From contig JAMZAV010001711.1 of NCBI GenBank assembly GCA_024449915.1, positions 1 to 64,000 of the forward strand: 64,000 nucleotides of DNA. The letters run 5' to 3'. Below, one piece after another: positions 22,375-34,139 of this stretch (within the stretch, counting starts at the first letter, position 1; each line of letters opens with the position of its first letter). Made by a program: the position numbers and the translations under genes. This DNA comes from Sweltsa coloradensis. Lineage: Eukaryota; Arthropoda; Insecta; Plecoptera; Chloroperlidae. The notes below the pieces were generated by a model. That model was not told the origin of the DNA and ran no database searches. It was given only the letters and a program-made list of their open reading frames with translations.

Positions 22375-22830
22375 TTTAAGGGAAAAGCTCTGGAAAAAAC
22401 TTTCGTCGGGGACACCTTACTTTTTCCCTTGAGGGCCCCTTCCCGACGACTATGACAATGACACAACGAACTATGACAAATATAATGAGACCCTGTCAGG
22501 GGAACCCCCCCCTTTCCTCCCCTAACCCCTGGTGGTTTTTGAAAAAGCGTGGGTACCCCCCCTCCTCATATCCCCCTTTGTTAGAGGGCCTCCATTATGA
22601 CCCCAACGGTTTTAAAAGCGTTTCCCTTTAATTTCCAAAAAAAAATCCCTCTCTCACGTTGACGACCAAAATGTAAGAACCCGCCCCCCCCCCTCTTTTC
22701 CTTCCCCCCATACCTGTGGCTGGTTTTTGACCCCAAAAAAAACAAACCCGGGCCCTTTTCCCCAGCTAGAGTTTCTTCCCTTAAGACCTTACATTATCCG
22801 GGTCCCTTAAACTTAATTACTCATAATCGC
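22375..22830 (+). repeat. Two degraded family A repeats
   Basis: The first (to about 22640) has the AGCTCTGG, TTTCGTCGGGGACACC and GACAATGACACAACGAACTA blocks and a TATGACCCCAACGG core. The second keeps only the TACCTGTGGCTGG end. The interval 22831-23300 has nothing recognisable. Confidence 0.6.
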
Positions 22831-23319
22831 TTTCCCCCAAAACCCCCACCATGAAACGTTTTTTCGGTAAAGTCCCTCACGGGAAAAAAAAAAAAATAAA
22901 AAACTAACAAAAAATTTTAAAAATTTTTTTAATCACAAAAATTTAAAAGCAAGCCGATATGAGCGACCCCGGTTTTGGGGCGCCCTTTGTTTTTTCACGT
23001 CGTATTGAATCATAATTTTTCCTGTTTGGGTTTCGGCCAACAAACAGACATGTTTGGGCTTGTATTTTACAAAATTAAGGGTTTTTGTATCCTGAGGGGG
23101 GGCGGGGAAAGGAAAAGAAAAAAAAGGCGGGGGAAAGTTTTAGAGATTATTTCGAACAAATTTTCTTTTTTTTAAATACAAAAAAGTATAAATTATTTTT
23201 TTTTTTTCCTTTATTTAAAATAAAATCCTTTTTTTATATAAAACCCCCTTTTTAAAGGAGGACACCTAAATATGTATTATAAACCCAAGGGGGGGCCCAA
23301 ATTTTAGGTTGAATTTTTT

Positions 23320-24070
23320 ACCGTGTTGTCCCCCCACCCCGTTGCCTTGTGCTGGGGTCTGACCCGACCAGTATGATTGGTTTCCCCACCTCCCCAGGGT
23401 AGAAGGGGGGGGGATAGTTTTTGTCCTAAAGGGGGTGACGCGTCTTTTTAAAACCCCCCCCCCAAACCCAAAGGGAACCAAAAATTTTGGGTGTTAACAC
23501 CTTACCCCGATTCGTCGTCGGGGACCCCTTTTCCTTTTATTCATAAACCCCCCCCGACGAAAAAACGACAAATGCCACGAAAAAATTTACAAGGACCCCT
23601 GACGACACGACTGACAAACCCCCCCCCCCACCACTATTTCTGAAACCCTTTCCTTTAAATTGGGGTGGGGACTGTTCTCCACACATCCACTTTGTCTGGG
23701 TTTCCCGGGGGAGAATTTTGCTCAGAGCATGGCTCTGCTAAACGTTTTAAAAAGGCGATTCAAAAAAAAAGTCCACCCCGCCAAACATTTAGCTAGAAAG
23801 AGCGGGAAAATCTTGACACTCCGGAAAATAGAGGCGAGCTTTTGGTAATCGTCGTCGGGGACCTTTCCCCCTTCCCTTGACGAACCCTTGGCGACGATGA
23901 CAACGATACAACGAACGATGACAAAGACGATGACGACCGCGACGTGAGAAATCCCCGTTCCTCCCCTACCCCGTGGCTAGTTTTGACCAGCATGGGCCCC
24001 TCCCCCCCTCCCCACCCCTTAGGCTAGAGTGGTGCATTATGACATTAACGGTTGACGTGCCCTCGATCGA
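23320..24070 (+). repeat. Three family A segments, head to tail
   Basis: A 3' end around 23320-23460, a middle part around 23495-23690 (CGTCGTCGGGGACC, ACGACACGACTGAC), then a full copy at 23695-24070 from CCCGGGGGAGAATTTTG to GGTTGACGTGCCC. Confidence 0.75.
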
Positions 24071-24185
24071 AATAAACTAAATAACTGAATTTACAAAAAA
24101 AATATGAATTCAACATATTATCTTATGATATAACATGTGAAGCAATATGACTTACCTGGTTGAAGGGACCTAGTTGTTCTCTTCG
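24071..24185 (+). repeat. Family B repeat, short
   Basis: AT-rich linker, ATGATATAACATGTG, then a core variant (GACTTACCTGGTTGAAGGG) and CTAGTTGTTCTCTTCG. Confidence 0.65.
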
Positions 24186-24327
24186 TTTTGTAGCTGTAGT
24201 GCGGGAATGGCGTTGGTTTGAAAGTTCCCTGCCTCATAAGTGTTTTTAAACTAACGTTAAAGCACAAGAAGTATTTCGATTGAGTATTTGTTATTAATAA
24301 TTATTATATTCTTTAACACTTTCCCAG

Positions 24328-24870
24328 TCTGGGCCTTGAGTAGAATTAAGCCCAGAGCAAGGCCATATACTCATTGTAAAATTCAAGGAGAGACACAAAG
24401 TCCATCTCGCAAACATCAACTTGTATAAGTACAGGAGTATTTAGCACAACCCGAAACAACGGCTTTTCAGAACAGAACAGACCAAGAATGCATCAGCTAG
24501 TAAGAGTGGAAGTAGATTGCTCCCCGAAACTTAGGGCGAGCTCTGGCAACCATCGTGGGGAATCCACCTCCCTCGCGCCCTTAATCCAAAAAAATTATAA
24601 TCAAAAATTTTGCTCTCACCTTCACCGTAATATTCTTTTCTATTCTAAACTTAGAAACAATATAATCATCACACACACTAAACTTCTTGCATTAACTTTA
24701 AATATCACAGGTGGAGCAATATGACATAACCGGTTTGAAGCGCCTTTGTTTCTCACGTCGTCGTAGGATAAAGTGCCGTGCGCACGCAATCTGATATCAC
24801 TTAATCATTTGAAGTACTTCTATCATATGATAGTGGCGGCAAAATTTGTTAATTTCTCGTCCATAGTAAA
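24328..24870 (+). repeat. Family A, B and B-start in succession
   Basis: A (24328-24590) holds GTCTGGGCCTTGAGTAGAA and CTCGCAAACATC with an insertion before GGGCGAGCTCTGGCAACC. B follows (to CACGTCGTCGTAGG, about 24770). A second B 5' part (CACTTAATCATTTGAAGTAC, CTATCATATGATAGTGGCGG) ends at 24870. Confidence 0.8.
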
Positions 24871-24883
24871 GTTTTCTATCCCC

Positions 24884-25250
24884 GTCTAGCCCGGGGTAGA
24901 ATCGGCCCAGCGCATGGCTCTGCTAACCGTAAAAGGCGATTCAAGAGAAAAAGTCCACTTCGCAAACATCAGCTAGTATGAAGGGTAGTATCTTACTCCC
25001 TGAAAATAAAGGCGAACTCTGGCAATCGTTGCGGGGACCTTGCGCCCTTCCCATGACGACCCCTCGACGACGATGCCAAAGACACAACGAACAATGACAA
25101 AGAGGATGACGACCCGCGACTTTCGAAACCCCCCTTCCAAACCCCCTTACCCAAGGCTCGTTCTGACCAGCATGGGCCCAGCCCCCCCCCCCCATATCCC
25201 CAAAACTAGAGTGGTGCATTATGACCTAATGGTTTGACGCGTCCTTAAAT
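24884..25250 (+). repeat. Family A repeat, full length
   Basis: From GTCTAGCCCGGGGTAGAATC to GGTTTGACGCGTCCTT with every consensus block. A second isolated core (GGAGGCGCAATAATGACC, about 25318-25372) follows. Confidence 0.9.
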
Positions 25251-25599
25251 CAAATCAACAAAAAAAAGTAGAGAAATATCTATATTTATAAACCAACTAT
25301 AATTAATTACATTATCACAGGAGGCGCAATAATGACCTAACGGTTGGACGCGCCCTTCCCAAATAAATATTAATATTTAAAAATTTAATATTTTTATTTG
25401 CACATGAGAAATCGGGACTCTTTTATTCACTATCTCAAATTATCGGTGCATGCACACCACAAAAAATAATTGTAACAAGACAAATTCAAACATCAAACTA
25501 TATTTTTCACTTGAACTTGGTTCAACCTTTATTAATTTCGAGTTCAAGTTCGAATGTTTGTACATTCCTAGAAAGCATGCATTATCCCCCGTAAAATAA

Positions 25600-25860
25600 C
25601 GTAGCTGAAGTATTTATCAGCACTAAAAATAATTATAGTTTTAAACATTTATTCACATCAAACTAATTTATTTCTTTTTTATTCAAAATATAAATAATTT
25701 TCCTTTTGCTATTAACAGTATCATCACCATCATTTTCTTATCTTTTATGAACAAGGAAAACAATTAAATCATTCAAACACACCATAATTCTATTTAATTT
25801 ACTTATAATATCACATGGGCACAATATGAAGCACCCTTATTTCTTACGTCGACGTCAAAC
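25600..25860 (+). repeat. Family B repeat
   Basis: TTTATTCACATCAAACTAAT, AACAGTATCATCACCATCAT, TTTACTTATAATATCACATG and a shortened core (GCACAATATGAAGCACCC). Confidence 0.7.
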
Positions 25861-25867
25861 ACTTTTG

Positions 25868-26640
25868 AGGTCTGGGCCCGGGGTGAAAAAGGCCCAGAGC
25901 ATGGCTCTGCTAATCGTAAAAGGCGATTTAAGAGAAAAAAATCCACCAAGCAAACATCAGCTAGTAAGAGCGGTGTATCTTACTCCCCGAAACTAGAGGC
26001 GAGCTCTGGCAATCGTCGTCGGGGACCTTGCCCCCTTCCCTTGACGACCCCCGGCGACGATGACAATGACACAACGAAACGATGAAAAAAAGACGATGAC
26101 GACCCGCGACGTGAGTAAACCCCTTCCTCCCTTACCCGTGGCTGGTTCTGACCAGCATGGGCCCCTCCTCCCCCCCCCCCTAAGGCTAGAGTGGTGCATT
26201 ATGACCTAACGGTTGACGCGTCCTTAATCCAAAAGAAAAAGAAAAAATAAATAAACAAAAAAATCATTAGTGAAGTGATCTATTTCTGTGTCCTTGGTTG
26301 AACTGGCCTCAAGCAAGACTGCTAATCGTACAAGGCGAGTAAAGAGAACAAGTCCACTTCGCAAACAACAGATAGTTAGAGGGGAGTAGATTACGGTCCC
26401 CGAAATTAGTGGCGAGCTCTGGAAATCGTCATCGGTGACATTAACCCTTCCCCTTGACGATCTCCCCGACGATGACGACGATGACACCACAAACGATGAC
26501 AAAGACCATGACGACAACGACGTCAGAACCCCCATTTTCCTCCCCTACCCGTGGCTGGTTCTGACTAGCAAGGGCCTTTCTCCCCATGTCTTCTAGGCTA
26601 GTGGCGCGTTATGACCTTACGGTTGACGCACCCCTTATTA
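25868..26640 (+). repeat. Two full family A repeats in direct succession
   Basis: Copy one at 25868-26235 and copy two at 26291-26640 both run from the 5' hairpins to the GACGCG core, about 55 bp apart and on the same strand. Confidence 0.9.
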
Positions 26641-26681
26641 TAATAAACCAAAACCTTAATATTACAAAATTTAAATTAACA

Positions 26682-26699
26682 ACACACACACACACACAC
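26682..26699. repeat. (AC)n microsatellite
   Basis: Nine AC units. Confidence 0.9.
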
Positions 26700-26782
26700 T
26701 ACATTTTAGTTTTTATTTACATTCAAATAAATAGTTTTTCTTTTGCTACAATATTTTCGCAATTTTTATTTTTGTAATTCAA

Positions 26783-27203
26783 AGCCGAGGTCGTTTAAAC
26801 CGGTTCCCACACGAACACCGAAGTAAGCAGAATCGGGTGTGGTCAGGAGGTAGAGTGGGTGACCACTGTTCCCTAAAAACTCACGTTAACCGCTGGTTAC
26901 AGCAGATGGAGGGTTTTGAGAACTAGTGTAAACGGCTTCATTCTCCTCGACATCTGCTCGGCAGTACGGGTTGGTGGAATGCCATTATGATTGTCTAAGT
27001 AACACCTCCTTTCGGATGGGACGTTAAGCCGTTACTCCCCTTGTCTTTTTTCGAAAGGATAATGCTACGTGCCGCGGTCCCCCAGGTTTCCCCTCTCGTT
27101 TCTGTTCATACTTCATCCTCATCTATCACCACTCATCGTCTCGATTAGCCAAAGTGCATAAATATGAGACGTTAAGCAATATCCAATCAATCCAATCCAA
27201 TTT
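26783..27203 (+). repeat. 5S rRNA-derived SINE (SINE3-like)
   Basis: The first ~90 bp match the internal promoter of 5S rRNA genes: ACACCGAAGTAAGCAGAATC (A-box/intermediate region), then GGGTGTGGTCAGG and GAGTGGGTGACCACTG (C box). A body with CCTTTCGGATGGGACGTTAA follows, and a short tandem tail of CCAATCAATCCAATCCAAT closes the element. Small deletions in the C box suggest an old copy. It would have been transcribed by pol III and moved by a partner LINE. Confidence 0.8.
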
Positions 27204-27204
27204 A

Positions 27205-27712
27205 TAATCTCAAAAAACAATTTACATCATCGGTAAACCATAAACTTATTCATTTACTTCATATCTTAGTTGGCGCAATAAGACCTCATTCGTTGAAGGT
27301 AATCTCGTTTCTCAGGTCGTCGTTTGAGGCTTTTCCCCTTTCCGGTGGCCCGGGGAAGAATTTTGCCAAGAGCATGGCTCTGCTAATCGTAAAAGGCGAT
27401 CAAAACAAAAAGTCCACCTCGCAAACATCAGCTAGAAAGAGCGGAGTATCTTAATCCCCGAAACTAAAGGCGAGCTCTGGCAATCGTCGTCGAGGACCTT
27501 GCCCCCTCTCCTTGACGTACCCCCGGCGACAATGACAATGACACAACGAACGATGACAAAGACGATGACGACTGCGACGTTGAGAAACCCCCCCTTCCTC
27601 CCCTTACCCGTGGCTGGTTCTGACCAGCATGGGCCCCTCCTGACCATATCCCTTAGGCTACAGTAGTGCATTATGACCTACTGTTGACGCGTCCTTAACC
27701 CAAATGAACCAA
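27205..27712 (+). repeat. Family B end then full family A repeat
   Basis: B end (about 27230-27325, AGTTGGCGCAATAAGACC, TTTCTCAGGTCGTCG), 18 bp, then A at 27343-27712. Confidence 0.85.
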
Positions 27713-27814
27713 CAAAAAAACGCACCCCAACCGGCCAGAGCTCGCCCTGTAGTTTGGGGATTTCTCTACTCCCCTAGTCACTGGCCAAACCACGGGAAGG
27801 TAGCGAGTTGAACT

Positions 27815-28255
27815 TTAAATAAATAAAATAAATAAATAAATAAATAAATAAATTTTTTATTTAGAGTCTACCCACTCAGTTATAGAACTGATTTTCAGTG
27901 GGGGACTTTAAATCAAAGCGACCAAGCCAACCCTGCAGGCCCCGACGCAATCGACGAGTGAGCGATAACCAACCAAAGATCGATATTTTTAATAGGAAAT
28001 ATAGCAATCAGTGGTATGGACAGTGCGAACACCCGCGAATCAACGCCAGAATCAACAAGGCCGATTCAGAACAACTCTGAAATTTATTATGTGCTTCGTT
28101 GCTAGGACGGCTCCAAAGTCACCGTTTACAAACTCCTAAGACAAGAACTGATGGACTGAAGTCCAAATCAGAAGTTAAAAAAACTTCTGACTTTAGCGGG
28201 AATCGAACCCGGGGCCTTCTGCATTGGAAGCAGATACGCTAACCACAAGACCAAC
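27815..28255 (-). repeat. tRNA-derived SINE (family S1), best copy
   Basis: On the minus strand the head (28255-28180) reads CGTTGGTCTTGTGGTTAGCG, TCTGCTTCCAATGCAGA (anticodon-arm-like stem TCTGC/GCAGA) and GGGTTCGATTCCCGC. The tail is AAAT-type repeats at 27820-27855. A family A fragment starts immediately at the head side. Confidence 0.85.
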
Positions 28256-28510
28256 GAAAAAACTATAGGCGAACTCTAGCAATCGTCGTCTAGGAAACCT
28301 TCCCTTTCCCTTGTCGACCTCCCCGACGACGATGACAATGACACACCACACGACGACAAAAGAAGATGACAACCACGACGTGAGAATCCCCCATTTCCTC
28401 CCCCTACCCGTGGTTGGTTCTGACCAGCATAGGCCCCTCCTCCCCTTATCCCCTATGCTAGAGTGGTGCATTATGACCTAACGGTTGGCACTTCCTTTAT
28501 TCTAATAAAC
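28256..28510 (+). repeat. Family A repeat, 5' part replaced by the SINE
   Basis: It picks up at ACTATAGGCGAACTCTAGC and runs to the core ATTATGACCTAACGGTTGGC. Confidence 0.85.
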
Positions 28511-28756
28511 TGCTTAAAAATAACTTCATATTGGATTTAAAAAAATAATAACACAAATTGACGTTATTTTGAGACCCTGTTTATTATTAAGTAGGCTTAC
28601 TTTATTTTAATGTGTAGAACATCGGTTGAAGCTGATACCAAACCATGTGGATTAATTACCATTTAATTGGATGAAACATAATTAAAAAAATTGTTCATAG
28701 TTCATATTTTCAGCTGGCAATGATTGAATACACATCTTTAGATTACACATCTTTCC

Positions 28757-29125
28757 CCCGCCTGCGCCCGGGGTAGAATTGGCCCAGAGCATCGCTCTGC
28801 GAATCGTAAAAGGAGATTCAAGATAAAAAGTCCACCTCGCAAACATCAGCTAGTAAAAGGGTAGTTTATTACTCCCCGAATCTAGAGGCAAGCTCTGGCA
28901 ATCGTCGTCGGGGACCTTGCCCCCCTTCCCTTGACGACCCCTCGACGACGATGACGACAATGACACCACGAACGATGACGAAGACAATGAAGACCGCGAC
29001 GTGAGAACCCCCTTTCCTCCATTATTAGTACCCATGGCTGGTTCTGACCATCATCCTCCCCCCTAGCCTAGGGAGGCTAGAGTGGTGCATTATGACCTAA
29101 CGGTTGACGCGTCCTTAATCCAAAT
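28757..29125 (+). repeat. Family A repeat, full length
   Basis: From GCCTGCGCCCGGGGTAGAAT to GGTTGACGCGTCCTTAATCC. The preceding 28511-28756 is AT-rich with nothing recognised. Confidence 0.9.
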
Positions 29126-29199
29126 TAACAAAAAAAGGAATACACACCTGCCAAATTAATAACAAAAGTCACTGCACTGTAGGAAATTACGGCCTCTTG

Positions 29200-29510
29200 T
29201 AATAATGTAAATAAACCGCGTAGGAATCTTGAATCTTCCGTCAACAAGGCTGTGGGGACGCATTGTTGAAACATTTGCACTTTCTTCTGTTTCATTTCTT
29301 CTTGTACGAAAAGTTGGCGTGGTCTTGTTTCAATGAAGTTTTGTAACAAGAAATGGATAAATACTGACAATCTATAGGTATTATTACAAGTACTGATGTA
29401 TATTGATCAGTCATACGGAGACACTGAAGCCAACAGAGGTACGGTTAGTCTCTGGGGTTCAAGTTTAGATCGGAAGAAAGTATAGGTATTGTAGCATTGG
29501 CATTTTCTTG
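29200..29510 (+). repeat. Family C repeat
   Basis: Blocks GTAGGAATCTTGAATCTTCC, GTCAACAAGGCTGTGG, TTGTTGAAACATTTGCAC, CTTGTACGAAAAGTTGGCGT and GCATTGGCATTTTCTTGTG match 44780-45075. Confidence 0.75.
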
Positions 29511-29980
29511 TGTGCCATCTGTTCAGACCTTTCACCACTCATATTTCGCGGCAAGTTACCGATATCATATTTTTGCTACTTGTGCGCCCTCTATTAGCTA
29601 TACTAGTGACTTTTCCTGGTTACACTCTTACAATGAAGTGTCTTACTTTCAAACATTTTTTGATGAAAGTGTTTGTACCTATTTTGAAAACATTATTATG
29701 TGTCTTATATTTTAAAACGCCAAAGATGTTTGAATAGCAAAACACTTGAAAATGTTTTAATAGATTCAAACACTAGATGTGTTTGAATAAATATAAACAC
29801 AAAATGTGTTTGATAAAGGTAGGCTACATAACCTAAAATTAAAAAGATTAACAAACTAGGAACATATGTACAAAACAAACTTTATTCATGTTATACACCA
29901 GTAGTATCCGTGTCACTTGTACTCATACACAATTTTGTTTATCTACTAACGGATACACAACAGCCATTGGCTTGCCTTGC

Positions 29981-30127
29981 CATGGCAAGCACCAGCACAG
30001 GTGTCCACGGTCAAGGCAATGGTCGTGTTCGATATCGGCAACGGCCAACGACCGATCTACCGACCTACCTAGTTCCCCCCCAGATAAGTAAAAAGGGCCT
30101 AGAGAAATATCGACCTATAGGGGCCTA
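29981..30127 (+). CDS. Possible first coding exon, unidentified
   Basis: An ATG in a strong context (TTGCCATGGC) opens a frame of about 48 codons beginning MASTSTGVHGQGNGRVRYRQ and ending at a TAG. A weak donor (AAGTAAAAAG) lies about 105 bp in. The stretch is free of family A/B repeats, has balanced composition and precedes a TAGGCC-rich tract. I do not recognise the product. It may equally lie inside the putative transposon here. Confidence 0.2.
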
Positions 30128-30262
30128 TGCCTAGCCCTAACAAAGCAACTCGCCTAGCCTAGAGCATAGGACTAGGCCTACTGTAGGCGTAAGAACCTGG
30201 ATGTAGGCCCTAGTCCCAGGGACTAAATGACTAGAACTACAAGGCTAGGCCTAGGCTAAGGT
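30085..30262. repeat. CCTAG/TAGGCCTA-rich tract
   Basis: Short palindromic CCTAG, TAGGCC and GGCCTAGGC motifs recur irregularly (ACTAGGCCTACTGTAGGC, GGCTAGGCCTAGGCTAAGG). Confidence 0.6.
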
Positions 30263-30924
30263 AATATTAATGATCTATAATATCGTGCCGTGAAGAATCT
30301 TCTCGATGATCACTCAAAGTTCTCGCCAGCCTTAGCCCAACTTTTGACAAGCACTTGTGTTTTTAGTTCACGAGTCACATCATGGTGAAATCCAATGCAA
30401 GTTTTTGCAAAACATTGAAGTAGAGCTTAGCTTACTTAATTCTGACGATCACACTGTTCATTGAAGGAAAACAACTCACGTTAACAACATTATTATGAAA
30501 TTAAAACGACGCTAACTTTTAGGCCATTTGGAGATGATGCACGAATGCGGTACCAACTGCAAATATTACTGAACTCCTGCACGGCGTCAAACTTGACAGA
30601 TGCAAATAATAAATATTGCGTGTGTAAAAATATATAAATGTTTGAAAATTAAAGTGTTTGAAAAAACGTTTGAATGTGGAAATGTTTGAAAACGAGAAAT
30701 CTTGGTAAAAAAACAGATTTGTTTGAATTTTCAGTTGGGTCATTTTAAGGTGCTTTTCAAATTCAGTTACCAGAAAAACAGAAGTGTAGGAAATGTTCAA
30801 ACATTTTTGCTAAATGTGTTTGAAAGAAAGACACATATTTTAAAAGATGTTACATTATTCAAACATATTTAGAGTTCAGGCATGTCTTAAAAATTAAATT
30901 CAAACATCCTGTTCTAAGAGTTCT

Positions 30925-31395
30925 TTTACCGTTTATTATTGTGTAAGCAAAATGTACTTTGTAAGCCGCTTCGCTCACGCTTTTTGTTCTTTTTTCAATC
31001 GTATGAAGAACTTATAATATCAGGCCCTGTCTGGGCCCGGGGCAGAATTGGCCCAGAGCATGGCTTGCTATTCGTAAAAGGCGATTCAAGAGAAAAAGTC
31101 CACCTCGCAAACATCAGCTAGGAAGAGCGGAGTATCTTACTCCCCGAAACTAGAGGCCAGCTCTGGCAATCGTCGTCGGGGACCCTGCCCCCTTCCCTTG
31201 ACGACCCCCAGGCGACGATAACAATGACACAACGAACGATGACAAAGACGATGACGACCGCGACGTGAGAAACCCCCCTTCCTCCCCTTATCCGTGGCTG
31301 GTTCTGACCAGCATGGGTCCCTCCTCCCCCCCCCCTCTTAGGCTAGAGTGGTGCATTATGACCTAACGGTTGACGCGTCCTTAATCCAAATAAAC
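30925..31395 (+). repeat. Spacer plus full family A repeat
   Basis: The ~95-bp spacer (TTATTGTGTAAGCAAAATGT, TTGTAAGCCGCTTCGC, CAATCGTATGAAGAACTTAT) also precedes the A copies of the 511-bp tandem at 40331-41345, so spacer and A travelled together. A runs 31025-31395. Confidence 0.85.
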
Positions 31396-31406
31396 AAACA
31401 AACAAA

Positions 31407-31850
31407 TACTCCCCGAATCTAGAGGCGAGCTCTGGCAATCGTCGTCAGGGGACCTTGCTCCCTTCCTTTGACCCTTTACGACCCCTCGACGACGATGACG
31501 ACAATGACACCACGAACGATGACGAGGACAAAGACGGACCGCGACGTGAGAACCCCCTTTCCTCCTCTTACCCGTGACTGGTTCTGACCATCATGGGCCC
31601 CTCCTCCTCATATCCCCTAGTGTATAGTGTGGTGCATTATGACCTACTGATGACGCGTGTTTAATCCAAATAAACCAATATATAATAACGGCTACAAAAT
31701 TGCGTAATTTCTTATTTGAGTTATTAATAAAACAAAATTTGAAGAAACAAACACACCAAAAACTCATTTTCTTATTAACATACAATATCACAGGTGGCGC
31801 AATATGACCTAACATGATTGAAGCGCCCTAGATTCTCACGTCGTAGTGAA
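31407..31850 (+). repeat. Family A (5'-truncated) followed by family B
   Basis: A at 31407-31675 (GAATCTAGAGGCGAGCTCTG to GATGACGCGTG), then B to ATTCTCACGTCGTAG at 31845. Confidence 0.85.
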
Positions 31851-31865
31851 AACTTAACCTCGTCC

Positions 31866-33416
31866 CTCGGCGGCACAATGCCTTAGGCGGTACTTTAGCG
31901 GCTTAAAGATTCTATTATTGCGTCCAGTGGTGCTATATTTAAAATGCAAAAATACAACAAATGAAGCTGTCAATCATTATCTAGGGTTGGATTGGCCCTG
32001 AGCATGGTTCTGCTTATCGTACAAGGCAATTCAAAATATAAAGTCCTTATAAAGTCCATATATTACTTCCTGAAACTAGAGGCGAGCTTAAGTTGCAGTA
32101 GTACAGAGCAGGAATTTAGAGACAAGAATATAAGGGATAGATGTATTATAGACTTATATTGTTAACTGATTTGAAAAAATTACATTTTCGAGGCATAGGG
32201 AAGTGTTTTTGAGGGTGCGTTTAATAGATTTACGTTTAACAGAAAACAAATTGCCAGCGACAGCTTTTATTGTTTGCCAGTAACGTTGCTCTGGATGAAC
32301 TACTGCACTGAACTGAAATGAACTCGTCGTTCAGTGCAAGACAGTGCTGTGCAAAGTGCAACACAGACGAACGAATCTCATATGACCTCACCGTTGACGC
32401 GCCCATATTCAATATCAACTTTGTTTAGCTATTAGTATTAACACCATCATTTGTTTTATATAAACACTTAGAGAACAATATACCCCTTTAATCATAAAAA
32501 CACACCATAACAAATTTTTATTAACATACAATATCACAGACAGCGCAATGTGACCTAGTTGAAGTACCTTTGTTTCTCACGTCGTCATAGACTCTATATC
32601 GTTTTGCCGACCACATCCTGGCAATAAGAGGCGGGTCTAAGGGTCCGGTCAACCCAAACGAAAGCAAGGCCGAATGGTCCACCCTGGGAAACGCCCGGCT
32701 CCCCACGGTCCTGACTCTCTTGGAAGGTAAACGTCCTCTCCATCCCTTCCTCTCGTTCCTCGCTCATCCTAGGCTACGTCTAACCGAGCCAACCAGGTAG
32801 GCGGCGACGTAGTGGCCAACCAGAGATACAATAATCTAATAACTTCTCAGACAAACAGCGAACGCTATGGGTTGAGTCCTAGAATATTATCTCCCAACAT
32901 TTAGTTCTGTGTTAACTCGTACTGTACCTAGTTGTTGGGGAACTGAAATCATTATTATTTTAACTTATTTCGAACATAAAATTCCCTGCACTTCACTCGA
33001 CGACCACCCCGACGAAGACGACTATAACGGCGACACAAGAAAAGTCCATCTCGCAAACATCATTATATTAGCCATGTTTGGTAGTATTGAACTTCTCGAA
33101 ACTAGAGGCGAGCTCTGGCAATCGTCGTCGGGGATCTTGCTCCATTTTCATGGGCATTTCAGCATGGACCACTCCTTCCCATATATCGTAGGCCAGATTG
33201 GCCCACTATGACCTAACGGATGACGCGCCCTTCATCCAAATATCCCAACCGCTAACAAAATAAAAATAAACTAACCTTATTTATTGATTTCCATTTAAAT
33301 AAATCATTATTTTATTTTATTATAAATCTATATTGCCAACCATCGTTTTCTTTTCTTTTCAAAACTAAAAAAACAACATAGTCATCAAACACACCATTAA
33401 CTCATGGCATTAACTT
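31866..33416 (+). repeat. Segmental duplication, copy 1
   Basis: This ~1.55-kb block is repeated at 41347-43272 in the same orientation, from CTCGGCGGCACAATG to ACTCATGGCATTAACT. It contains an A fragment, a B, an unassigned ~250-bp GC-richer part with CCACCCTGGGAAACGCCCGG, and an A variant with GGGCATTTCAGCATGGACCA. It lacks the SINE fragment and the A insertion of the other copy, so it shows the older state. Confidence 0.9.
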
Positions 33417-33429
33417 AAAATCCAAATAA

Positions 33430-33625
33430 ATAGTTATTGAAAATAATTTCTGTTATTGCGTGAAAACATAAAATAACCACGAGCTACAACTCACGTCGCA
33501 ATCGAACTGCGTGATTAGGTCACCCAGGTCCAAGGTCTACTAGATCGGCGGAGAGAGGCGGGGATCTAGTAGACCTTGCCCAGGTCAACAGGCGTAGGAA
33601 TCTTGAAACTCTCCGTCAACAAGGG
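33430..33625 (+). repeat. Family C repeat with 16-bp perfect hairpin
   Basis: CAAGGTCTACTAGATC at 33531-33546 pairs perfectly with GATCTAGTAGACCTTG at 33563-33578 around a GGCGGAGAGAGGCGG-type loop. The block then runs to CTCTCCGTCAACAAGG and into an A copy. Confidence 0.85.
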
Positions 33626-33626
33626 C

Positions 33627-34046
33627 CCCCGTCTTGGTCGGGGGTAGAATTGTCCCAGAGCATGGCTCTGCTGATCGTAAAGGCGATTCAAGAGAAATAG
33701 TCCACCACGCAAACATCAGCTAGAAAGAGCGGAGTATCTTACTCCCCAAAACTAGAGGCAAGCTCTGGCAATCATCGTTGGGGACCTTGCCCCCTTCCTT
33801 TGACGACCCCCCGGCGACGATGACAATGACACAACGAACGCTGACAAAGACGATGACGACTGCGACGTGAGAAACCCCCCTTCCTCCCCCTGTCCGTGGC
33901 TGGTTCTGACCAGCATGCCCCCCCCCCTTCTAGGCTACAGTGATGCATTATACCCTAACGGTTGACGCGTCCTCAACCCAAATAATCCAAAATCTCTCCC
34001 CTAGGTTAGAGTGGTGCATTATGACCTAAAGGTTGACGCGTCCCTA
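33627..34046 (+). repeat. Family A full copy plus a 3' scrap
   Basis: The full copy is 33627-33985. A second 3' end (TAGGTTAGAGTGGTGCATTA plus core) follows directly at 33996-34046. Confidence 0.9.
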
Positions 34047-34139
34047 GTGTCTCACGTTGTCGTCGTTCTTCGGTATATTCGAGGTGTTCGTTACATGTTT
34101 ACAGTATATTCCTCCCAGCATAATGACAGCACAGTTGGA

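Larger units (their letters stand above)
29620..30922. mobile_element. Possible DNA transposon with TGTTTGAA subterminal repeats
   Basis: Motifs of the type TGTTTGAA or its complement TTCAAACA occur about 17 times, clustered at 29645-29815 and 30640-30905 and nearly absent between. The left block TGTCTTACTTTCAAACA has an inverted partner (read in reverse, TGTCTTTCTTTCAAACA) near 30810-30845. Clustered short motifs at both ends resemble transposase-binding sites. I see no clean termini or target duplication and no transposase. Confidence 0.4.

Noticed and set aside
31407..31675. Hammerhead ribozyme in family A (an ACTGATGACGCG stretch)
   Set aside because: It is a one-copy variant of the GGTTGACGCG core. 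The conserved GAAA and cleavage-site elements are absent.
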